Assembly: GCF_002871915.2 (NCBI RefSeq)
Contig: NZ_CP126958.1
Coordinates: 806,001 to 870,000, forward strand
From: Aerococcus loyolae
Lineage (GTDB): Bacteria > Bacillota > Bacilli > Lactobacillales > Aerococcaceae
Direction: 5' to 3'
Length of the DNA: 64,000 bases
The notes under the pieces: model-generated
Databases searched by the model: none
Seen by the model: only the letters and a program-made list of their open reading frames with translations
What the model was told of the DNA's origin: nothing
In this document: in pieces, positions 19,505-26,610 of the stretch
How positions within the stretch are numbered: the stretch's first letter is position 1
Layout: every line of letters starts with the position of its first letter
Translations under genes and position numbers: made by a program

Positions 19505-20662
19505 ATGGCTTTTAATCCTAAAAACTTTGATTTTTCACTCGCTGATGATTTACTTAACCAGGCCGGTGATACTATTAATGAAATGGAAAAAATTGAAATT
19601 CTCGTCGTTGGAAAAACTGGTGTAGGTAAAAGTACGTTAATTAATAATATCTTTCGAGAAGAACTAGCTAAAACGGGCGTAGGAAAACCCATCACCCAAC
19701 ATATTCAAAAGCTTAGTAAAGAAGACATGCCCATCAATTTATATGATAGTCGGGGCCTAGAGCTTTCAAAAGAAGTGCAAAAGCAAATTAAAGAAGAAAT
19801 TAATGCTTTACAAGCTGATCTCACTAAAGAGGGCAGCCATTTGCACGCAGCTTATTACTGTATCAATGCGAATTCTCAACGGATCGAAGAAATGGAAATT
19901 GACTTGATTGAGCAGCTCGCTGACCATATGCCAGTTATTGTCGTTTTGACCCAGTCAATTGGTGAAGCGGGTGATACCATGAAGGCTTATATTGAAAGTC
20001 TTCATTTACCCATTCAGGGCGTCATCCCAGTCATGGCAGCCGATTACAGAATTAATGATCAAGTTACTATTGAAGCTTTTGGCTTGGAAGACTTACTTAA
20101 TTTAACTTTCCTAGTCATTCCAGAAAATGTTCATCCCGCTTTTACCAATGCTCAACGGATTGATATTAAACGGAAGGCCAAGGCTGCTCGCCGTTGGGCA
20201 AAAAAGTCAGTAGCCATGACTTTTGGAGTCGGTTTTTCCCCGATTCCTTTCTCTGATGCCACTTTGCTCGTGCCAATCCAAATTACTATGCTAGCTAGGA
20301 TAACGGCTATTTTCGGCATCTCTATGCAAAGTAAGCAAGTTATAAGTATCTTAGGGGCAGTGATAGGGACTGGTGGAGCGACTTATATTGGTCGAACCAT
20401 TGCCTCAAACTTGGTGAAGTTTATTCCAGGTTTAGGATCTGCCTTAGGAGGGCTTATCTCGGGCTCGACTGCTGCTATGGTAACAACTGCCTTAGCTATG
20501 TCCTATATTGAAGTATTAACTATTATTGCTGAATCGGAGGCTAAGGGCGAAGAAATTTCACTTGAAAGTCTTAATAAATTAATGAAAACACACTTTAGAA
20601 AACGCCTAAGACGCGGAAAGAAGGATAAAGACTTTCAAGATGTCGAAGATATGAAAGATTAA
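19505..20662 (+). CDS. Era/dynamin-like GTPase with C-terminal DUF697-type membrane domain
   Basis: The 385-residue protein has a GTP-binding domain in its first half: G1 GKTGVGKST at residues 36-44, G3 DSRGLE near residue 79, and a degenerate G4 region VLTQSIGE in place of NKxD. The second half has glycine- and alanine-rich hydrophobic stretches (about residues 240-340) of the YcjF/DUF697 type that likely insert into the membrane. A basic tail (KRLRRGKKDK) ends it. GAGGAGGT precedes the ATG. It appears monocistronic. Cellular role is unknown; members of this class are linked to membrane or stress functions only loosely. Confidence 0.75.
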   Translation: MAFNPKNFDFSLADDLLNQAGDTINEMEKIEILVVGKTGVGKSTLINNIFREELAKTGVGKPITQHIQKLSKEDMPINLYDSRGLELSKEVQKQIKEEINALQADLTKEGSHLHAAYYCINANSQRIEEMEIDLIEQLADHMPVIVVLTQSIGEAGDTMKAYIESLHLPIQGVIPVMAADYRINDQVTIEAFGLEDLLNLTFLVIPENVHPAFTNAQRIDIKRKAKAARRWAKKSVAMTFGVGFSPIPFSDATLLVPIQITMLARITAIFGISMQSKQVISILGAVIGTGGATYIGRTIASNLVKFIPGLGSALGGLISGSTAAMVTTALAMSYIEVLTIIAESEAKGEEISLESLNKLMKTHFRKRLRRGKKDKDFQDVEDMKD

Positions 20663-20741
20663 TCGTCATGTGAAGAGCGTGAGATTAGCTTTTTATCGAT
20701 TGACTAGGCATGTTAAATGGTTAAGAGGGGAAAACCAGGAG

Positions 20742-20768
20742 GCTGAGCCAAAATCCCTGGCCTCTTTT
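20742..20768 (+). terminator. Terminator after the GTPase gene
   Basis: GAGGCT pairs with GGCCTC (one G-U pair), followed by five T residues and AAAA. It carries the same GAGGCTGAG core as the terminator at 57401-57439. Confidence 0.65.
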
Positions 20769-20800
20769 TAAAATACGAACTATCTAACTAAAAACGTGTT

Positions 20801-21083
20801 CCAAAAGTCAGCCCTGACGTCCACTTCATACAGGGTGTGAGACTTGGCATTTAGACTTGGATGATTGGAGCAAGTCAGAATAAAAGCGAAGCATTCGCTT
20901 GTTTCTGACTTGTGAAATCACTCCAAGTCTGCCAAGTCGATCCCAACTACGAACTATGTGCAATAAGCTTCGCCTATTTTCCATAGTTTGTTCCAGTTGC
21001 TATAGCTGTTCGAAGCGCAAGCGAGTTACAGATATAGTATGCGTAGCTTTTCAGGGCTCTTTTGACTTTTGTCACACTCTCTT
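20801..21083. repeat. Palindrome-rich intergenic element, MITE-like or structured RNA
   Basis: Imperfect terminal inverted repeats bound the element. One end begins CCAAAAGTCAGCCCTGA (20801-20817); the other, at 21051-21071, reads TCAGGGCT then CTTTTGACTTTTG, with a five-base insertion. Inside lies a nested palindrome at 20841-20938: GACTTGGC/GCCAAGTC, AGACTTGGA/TCCAAGTCT, AAGTCAGAA/TTCTGACTT and AAGCGAA/TTCGCTT around the loop GCA. Two further hairpins follow: AACTATG/CATAGTT (20951-20988) and CTATAGCTGT/ACAGATATAG (21000-21037). It sits between two convergent genes and has no coding potential I trust. Confidence 0.6.
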
Positions 21084-21094
21084 AATATTAACTA

Positions 21095-22690
21095 TTATTT
21101 TTTTCGTGAACGTACAAAGGAATAGAGTAGATAGAGCCCCAGGACTACTCCCATGACGAAGAATAGTAGGGCAATATTGCCGGCATAGCGGCTATTGTTT
21201 TGGGAAACGATAAAGCCAGATGAGATGATTATCGCTGACAGAATGAGGGCTGTAACAATCCGATTAATGATCTGATTAAGTTCTTTAGTTAACTCTTTAA
21301 TTTCTCGCATTGAAATATTTATTGTCGTACGGCCTTTAATGAATTCAGAGAGGGCCTGGTTAGCTTGCTGGGGGAGAGAAATACCCGACCGCAATAAACG
21401 AGTGGATTCGCGGAGCAAGTGATCCTTGTTTAGTAAACGACTCTGTTCTAATAAGGAGTGGTGGAAGGTAAAATCCATAAAAATGGACATAAAGTCAAAT
21501 TCAGGATTCAAAGATTCGCAGATGCCTTCAAGGATAATCACGGTTTTACTTAACTGGACGAATTTGGTGGGAAAGGTTAGCTTATATTTCAAAGCTGTTT
21601 TCATGACTTCTTGGAAGATTTCGCCGATATCGATAGCCTCCAAACCGGTGGTAAGGTAGCGATCAAATAACCACTGAACATCCTTATACAGGCTATATTG
21701 GTCAGTAATCCGCGGCCCTTTACAAATGATTTGGAGGAGGCGGACTAATTCATCAATATCCTTAAAAGCCAGGGCCTCTAATAAATTAATTAATAATTTT
21801 TGATCAGAAGAGGAGAGTGATCCCATCATGCCTAGATCAATAAAATATATTTTTTCTTGGCTAATGAGGATGTTTCCAGGATGGGGGTCAGCATGGTAAA
21901 AACCATCCTCAAATACTTGGTAAAGGAAAGAATAAACCAGCTTTTCGGCGATATTATTCAAGTCATAGCCCAATTGTTTTAGTTTTGCGACATTGCCAAT
22001 AGAATCACCCTCAATATAATCCATTACTAATACTTTATGAGTGGTTAACTCCTCATAATAAGTAGGCACGCAGATTAGGGAACGCTTTTCATGATTGCTT
22101 TGAAAACGGCGCATGTTATTCGCTTCATTTAAGAAATCCATTTCTAAGAGACTTTGCTGACGAATTTCCTGGAGAATAGCTACGGGGTCAGAGATAATAT
22201 TGGTGAAAATGGTAGGAATTTTATTGATGACATGAATAAATAGATCAATATCAGAGATTAATTGCTCTTTAATCTGGGGGCGTTGGATTTTAACCACGAC
22301 TTCTTGTCCACATTGTAATTGGGCACGGTGGATTTGGGCAATAGATCCAGTAGCCAGGGCTTTTTTATCAAAAGCAGCGAAGCATTGTTCAGGATCTTCT
22401 CCCAATTCTTCTCTAATAATTTGCTCGGCCTCTTGATAAGGAAAGGGAGGGGCAGAGTGCTGGAGCTTTTGCAATTCCAAGATGTAGGGCTCAGAGAGGA
22501 GGTCATTTCGAGTGGAGAGTATTTGGCCGATTTTAATAAAGGAAGGCCCCAAGGCTTCAAAAGCCTGTCTTAAATTTTTAGCACTTTCCTGGACATCCAG
22601 TTTTTTAAAACTACGCTGGTAAACTTCCCCAAAACCAAAGTTAGCTAAAACTTGAATGATTTCACTTAAGCGATGTGTTCTACTTGCCAT
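21095..22690 (-). CDS. AarF/UbiB-family atypical kinase
   Basis: This is a 531-residue ABC1/UbiB protein kinase-like protein. The KxGQ motif lies in FIKIGQILSTRNDLL near residues 51-65, followed by the alanine-rich nucleotide loop (TGSIAQIHRA), the catalytic HADPHPGNIL near residue 281 and the metal-binding FIDLGMMG. Two hydrophobic helices end the protein (about residues 470-525). In other bacteria UbiB supports ubiquinone synthesis. No quinone genes lie nearby, so the role here is open. It is followed upstream, on the same strand, by a phasin-like gene. Confidence 0.88.
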   Translation of the reverse strand: MASRTHRLSEIIQVLANFGFGEVYQRSFKKLDVQESAKNLRQAFEALGPSFIKIGQILSTRNDLLSEPYILELQKLQHSAPPFPYQEAEQIIREELGEDPEQCFAAFDKKALATGSIAQIHRAQLQCGQEVVVKIQRPQIKEQLISDIDLFIHVINKIPTIFTNIISDPVAILQEIRQQSLLEMDFLNEANNMRRFQSNHEKRSLICVPTYYEELTTHKVLVMDYIEGDSIGNVAKLKQLGYDLNNIAEKLVYSFLYQVFEDGFYHADPHPGNILISQEKIYFIDLGMMGSLSSSDQKLLINLLEALAFKDIDELVRLLQIICKGPRITDQYSLYKDVQWLFDRYLTTGLEAIDIGEIFQEVMKTALKYKLTFPTKFVQLSKTVIILEGICESLNPEFDFMSIFMDFTFHHSLLEQSRLLNKDHLLRESTRLLRSGISLPQQANQALSEFIKGRTTINISMREIKELTKELNQIINRIVTALILSAIIISSGFIVSQNNSRYAGNIALLFFVMGVVLGLYLLYSFVRSRKK

Positions 22691-22858
22691 GCGATCACTT
22701 CCTAAAAAAGATGGGTATCAATAATTACTCGGCCCAGTCTTGTTCTAGTAAAAGAAAAAAATCCTCAATGAGTTATTTACTCTTGAGTGACGCCTAAGCC
22801 AAATATTTATCCTTGAATTCTGATTAATCAGTTATTTTCTGTGGCGAGCCAGCCTTAT

Positions 22859-22888
22859 GAAAAAACGCTTACCTAGTAGATAAGCGTT
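22859..22888 (-). terminator. Terminator after the phasin-like gene
   Basis: Read on the minus strand, AACGCTTA and TAAGCGTT (22864-22871 and 22881-22888) form a hairpin followed by a T-run. It partly separates the HesB/phasin-like unit from aarF. Confidence 0.75.
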
Positions 22889-22902
22889 CAGAAAACGTTA
22901 TT

Positions 22903-23169
22903 TTAGATCTCATTTAATTTTTCTGATAACTGGTTCACTTGGTCAGATAAATTATCCACTTGTACTTGCAAGGATTCGATTTGTTCTGAGAGGGATTGTT
23001 TATGAGCTCGGTCGGTAAAGCTACGTTTTAAGTCTTCAGTCAGTTCTTTACCTTCTTGGACGGTTATCTGCCCCTTATCAATGGCCTGTTTGATCATTTC
23101 TTGAGCCTTCTCCAAGGTTAGGCTGGTTCCACCGACAGCAGCTAAAAATAATTTCTTTAGATTATCCAT
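22903..23169 (-). CDS. Phasin-like coiled-coil protein
   Basis: This 88-residue helical protein has the pattern of the small phasin-family proteins of Firmicutes. An N-terminal segment MDNLKKLFLAAVGG leads into EKAQEMIKQAIDKGQI and EGKELTEDLKR. The last 25 residues form a heptad coiled coil (LQVQVDNLSDQVNQLSEKL). Such proteins are often encoded next to AarF/UbiB kinases. No polyhydroxyalkanoate genes are present, so a granule role is unlikely to be the point. AAAGGGG precedes the ATG. Function is unknown. Confidence 0.7.
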   Translation of the reverse strand: MDNLKKLFLAAVGGTSLTLEKAQEMIKQAIDKGQITVQEGKELTEDLKRSFTDRAHKQSLSEQIESLQVQVDNLSDQVNQLSEKLNEI

Positions 23170-23188
23170 AATTGATTGCCCCTTTTAA

Positions 23189-23482
23189 TTAGTCATCAAC
23201 AAAAGTAAATAATAATTTTTCTTCTTCTTCATCGTAGTCAACTTCTAGAGAGTGATCATTGTAGAACCAAGCATCATCTTCTTCAGCAAAGAAGGTGATG
23301 CCATCGATTGTTTCACTTACCAGGATTTTTTGCGGTTGACTGACTTGAACCATAACCGATACACCTTCATGAATGTTGGTTTTCCCATAGACTTTACTGG
23401 TGAAGCGGACAGCATCCCCGGAACCTAAATCCATATCTTCTTTGAAAAAATTTAATGCCTGATCACTAATTCGAATTTGCAT
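23189..23482 (-). CDS. HesB/YneR-like protein lacking cysteines
   Basis: The 97-residue protein has the A-type iron-sulfur carrier fold pattern (MQIRISDQALNFFKEDM, then GDAVRFTSKVYG) of the YneR/HesB-like family. It has no cysteine at all, so it cannot bind a cluster in the way IscA does. The C-terminal half is very acidic (EVDYDEEEEKLLF). GGGGAG precedes the ATG, and it precedes the phasin-like gene by 19 bases. Function is unknown; relatives are often annotated as iron-sulfur biosynthesis proteins. Confidence 0.7.
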   Translation of the reverse strand: MQIRISDQALNFFKEDMDLGSGDAVRFTSKVYGKTNIHEGVSVMVQVSQPQKILVSETIDGITFFAEEDDAWFYNDHSLEVDYDEEEEKLLFTFVDD

Positions 23483-23625
23483 ATTTTCACTCCCCTGTAT
23501 CTTTAAACTAGCTCCATTATAGATGAAAAGAGAATACTTGACTAGTCATAGGCTTGGACTTCAAAATGCCTGAGTTTATTAGAGCTTTTCCTATTTTCTT
23601 ATTTATTTATAGGACAGTTAAATGC

Positions 23626-23631
23626 TATAAT
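23626..23631 (+). promoter_or_regulatory. Extended -10 promoter of the thioesterase-coaA operon
   Basis: TGCTATAAT (TATAAT at 23626-23631) lies 54 bases before the ATG at 23685. No good -35 is seen. Confidence 0.5.
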
Positions 23632-23684
23632 GAAAGTCGATATATTCTAAATGTTCAAGTACAATTTTGTGAAGAAGGGGTTCA

Positions 23685-24440
23685 ATGCTAGCGTCTTATC
23701 AAAAAGATATTATTATCAGTCAGGATCAATGTGATCAAGAAGGTCGTATTCAGATTAAGAGCCTCATTGCTCTCTTTTTAGCCCTCTCTGCTGACCACGA
23801 TCAAGACCTAAAGCAGGCCGGACTTTGGTCGCTGGACTCGCGTTATATCTGGGTAATTGTTGAAAATCAGTTAAGCATTAACCGTCTAGCAGAATGTAAC
23901 CAATCAGTCACTGTGACCACAGAGTTGGCAGGGGCTAACGCTTTCTTTGTAAAAAGAAGCTTTAGCTTAGTTGATCAAGAAAAAGACCTTTTAGCCAAGT
24001 GTACCATGGTATATACTTTGATTGATTTTGTCAGTCGTCAAATTGAACGGGTTGATACGGACTCCTTAGATGCCAAGTTAGGGATTGATGTTAGCAAGCG
24101 CATCCGTTTGAATAAAATTAAATTTTCACCAACAGGGGATGCCGATTTGCTAAGTGAATTCTTGGTTGATCACCAGGCGATTGACCAGAACAAGCATGTT
24201 AACAATTTAGTCTATCTGGATTGGATATTTAGGCAAGTAGGTCAAGAATTTATAGAGAGCTGGCAGGTGAAGGATTTGACCATCATCTATAAGCACGAGC
24301 TCTATGAGGGGGATCGCGGCTGGTTAAAATCAGAAATCAATCAAGCAGGCGATAAGCAGCTATTGACCAAGCATAAAATAGTATCCTTTGATGACAATAT
24401 TCATGCAAGTGTTGAAATATGTTGGAATAGAAAAGACTAG
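23685..24440 (+). CDS. Acyl-ACP thioesterase
   Basis: The 251-residue protein is a double hotdog acyl-ACP thioesterase of the bacterial FatA/FatB-like family, which releases free fatty acids from acyl carrier protein. The first hotdog helix lies in the N-terminal half. The catalytic asparagine/histidine region of the second half is DQNKHVNNLVYLDW near residues 165-178, the most conserved family signature. GAAGAAGGGG precedes the ATG. coaA follows after 15 bases, linking acyl-chain release and CoA synthesis in one operon. Confidence 0.85.
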   Translation: MLASYQKDIIISQDQCDQEGRIQIKSLIALFLALSADHDQDLKQAGLWSLDSRYIWVIVENQLSINRLAECNQSVTVTTELAGANAFFVKRSFSLVDQEKDLLAKCTMVYTLIDFVSRQIERVDTDSLDAKLGIDVSKRIRLNKIKFSPTGDADLLSEFLVDHQAIDQNKHVNNLVYLDWIFRQVGQEFIESWQVKDLTIIYKHELYEGDRGWLKSEINQAGDKQLLTKHKIVSFDDNIHASVEICWNRKD

Positions 24441-24455
24441 TAAGGGGTTTAGGAA

Positions 24456-25388
24456 ATGGCTTTCAATAATATGTATCATATTATTGATCGTGACGATTGG
24501 CATGCTTATCGTGACGAAATTACATCTGATATTAATGTGAAATTAACCGAAAAGCAATTAGAGGCCTTGCTTGCTTTTAATGATCATCTGACTTTAGAAG
24601 ATGCTAATGATATTTATCAGCCTCTCACACAATTAATTAGTATATACTTTAAAAACTATCAAAGGTTGATTAGTGAACGCAATCAATTTTTAGGAATCAA
24701 TGATAAAATACCACCTTTTATTATTGGCATATCGGGAAGTGTTGCCGTTGGTAAAAGTACTACAGCGCGTCTATTGCAACTCTTTTTATCGCAATTTTTT
24801 CCCTATTTAGATGTTGAATTAATTACTACCGATGGTTTTTTATATCCTAATGAGCAATTAGAGCATTGGGATTTAATGCACCGTAAGGGCTTCCCGGAAA
24901 GCTATGATATGCATGAATTAAAGAAGTTTTTCATGGCTGTCAAGAGTAACAAGCAGCGGCTCAAAGTGCCTTTGTACTCTCATGAGAGTTATGACCGGAT
25001 TAATGCCTACCGGGAAATTAAGTCCCCCCATATTTTAATTGTTGAAGGAATCAATGTCTTACAATTTGTCGGATCAGATCAGTTTTTCATTGGTGAATAT
25101 GCTGATCTGTCCATTTATGTGGATGCTGATACTGAATTAATTGAAAAATGGTATATGGAGCGTTTTATTTTACTTCGTGAAAATGCCCAGAGAGATCCCG
25201 CTCACTACAACCAACGTTATAGTAAGATGTCATTAGACGACGCTTTACGTTCAGCTAAACGGACTTGGGAAAACATTAATTTAGTTAACTTGGAAGACTA
25301 TATTTTACCCACTCGAGATCGGGCAGACATAGTTATTCATAAAATTGAAAATCACTATATTGATTCAATTAGAATGCGACGCTATTAG
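24456..25388 (+). CDS. coaA: Pantothenate kinase (type I)
   Basis: CoaA phosphorylates pantothenate, the first and usually rate-limiting step of coenzyme A synthesis. The 310-residue protein is the bacterial P-loop kinase type, with GSVAVGKST at residues 94-102. It has the TDGFLYPN catalytic region, HRKGFPESYD and the VEGINVLQ segment. It sits between the thioesterase and the AI-2E-family gene with gaps of 15 and 12 bases, so all three probably form one transcript. Confidence 0.96.
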   Translation: MAFNNMYHIIDRDDWHAYRDEITSDINVKLTEKQLEALLAFNDHLTLEDANDIYQPLTQLISIYFKNYQRLISERNQFLGINDKIPPFIIGISGSVAVGKSTTARLLQLFLSQFFPYLDVELITTDGFLYPNEQLEHWDLMHRKGFPESYDMHELKKFFMAVKSNKQRLKVPLYSHESYDRINAYREIKSPHILIVEGINVLQFVGSDQFFIGEYADLSIYVDADTELIEKWYMERFILLRENAQRDPAHYNQRYSKMSLDDALRSAKRTWENINLVNLEDYILPTRDRADIVIHKIENHYIDSIRMRRY

Positions 25389-25400
25389 GAGAAATGAAAA

Positions 25401-26567
25401 ATGAATTTTGAAAAGAATTGGATAAAAGTTTTTAGTGGAATAGCCATTCTCTTGGCGGTCCTTTGGATAATGAATAATCTAAATATTATCAGTAATTTTA
25501 TGGGCCAGATTCAAAATGTAATTAGTCCATTTTTAGTTGGGGCAGCAATTGCCTTTATTCTATCGATTCCGGTAAATTATATTGAAAAATACTTAAAAAA
25601 AATCAATTATTTTAAGACACACCGAAAAACTTTACGCGGCTTAGCCATTGTCCTTTCCTTAATTCTTATCGTCTTATTGATATACTTTTTAATTTTCTTA
25701 GTCCTACCTGATTTTGAGGATACGATTACTTCATTCATTTCTATCGTGCCTACAACTATCAGTCAAGTCATCTCTAAGGTCATGCGTTTTATTGACCGTC
25801 ATCCTGAATTAGTGACTTATATCCAACAATTGGATATCAATTTAAATAATTTAGCCCAAAGAGCTATCGCCTTCGTGCAATCCTTAGCTACCAATTTACT
25901 TTCACAAACCTTTACTATCGGTATTGGCCTGGTGAATAGCCTGTTTAACTTATTTATTTCTTTGGTTTTTGGAATTACTGTGGTTTCGGCCAAGGAAACT
26001 TTAACTAGGCAAGTAAAGAAAGTTATTTATGCTATTTGTAATTTACCTTGGGCAAATTACTTAGTCAATGTGGGCAAGTTAGCCAATGATGTTTTCACTA
26101 ATTTTGTTAGTGGCCAGGTACTTGAAGCTTTTATACTCGGAATTATGGTTTATATTGGCATGTTAATTTGTAATTTTCCTTATGCTTTAACTATTTCAGT
26201 GATAATGGGAGCTTCGGGTTTGATTCCGATTTTTGGAGCGATCTTCGGAGCAGTTGCTGGGGCCTTGCTAATCGTTGTGACTAGTCCAACCAAAGCGATT
26301 TTATTTATCATCTTTATTACAGTTGTGCAACAACTGGAAGGAAATATTATTTATCCTCGTGTTGTTGGGGGGAGCGTTGGCTTACCTGGCTTATGGACCC
26401 TGGTCGCTGTGACTGTGGGCGGTGCTTTCTTTGGTTTACCAGGAATGTTACTCAGTGTCCCTACGGTATCGGTAATATACCAACTAACAGCAGCCACCAT
26501 TAACCATCGACTGGATCTGAAAGAATTAGATATCGAAACTTGGAGCGCAGAAATCGATCCTAAATAA
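25401..26567 (+). CDS. AI-2E family transporter (PF01594 type)
   Basis: This 388-residue polytopic protein has the same family layout as the protein at 5881-7125: helices near residues 8-55, 70-110, 160-200 and a C-terminal block with SGQVLEAFILGIMVYIG and GLIPIFGAIFGAVAGALL. The C-terminal half contains the family pattern for a possible transport core. The substrate is unknown. It ends the thioesterase-coaA operon at a strong terminator, directly behind which the group II intron lies. Confidence 0.82.
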   Translation: MNFEKNWIKVFSGIAILLAVLWIMNNLNIISNFMGQIQNVISPFLVGAAIAFILSIPVNYIEKYLKKINYFKTHRKTLRGLAIVLSLILIVLLIYFLIFLVLPDFEDTITSFISIVPTTISQVISKVMRFIDRHPELVTYIQQLDINLNNLAQRAIAFVQSLATNLLSQTFTIGIGLVNSLFNLFISLVFGITVVSAKETLTRQVKKVIYAICNLPWANYLVNVGKLANDVFTNFVSGQVLEAFILGIMVYIGMLICNFPYALTISVIMGASGLIPIFGAIFGAVAGALLIVVTSPTKAILFIIFITVVQQLEGNIIYPRVVGGSVGLPGLWTLVAVTVGGAFFGLPGMLLSVPTVSVIYQLTAATINHRLDLKELDIETWSAEIDPK

Positions 26568-26570
26568 GAG

Positions 26571-26602
26571 AAAAAGGCTGGAACAAAATTCCAGCCTTTT
26601 TC
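26571..26602 (+). terminator. Terminator of the coaA operon
   Basis: AAAAAGGCTGGAA (26571-26583) pairs with TTCCAGCCTTTTT (26589-26601). The group II intron begins nine bases after it, which is the target preference of IIC introns. Confidence 0.9.
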
Positions 26603-26610
26603 TTATGGTG

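Noticed and set aside
20899..21156. Open reading frame of 85 codons in the palindrome-rich region
   Set aside because: It runs through the inverted repeats and into the end of the aarF gene, has no ribosome site and has a cysteine- and serine-rich composition unlike the neighbouring proteins.
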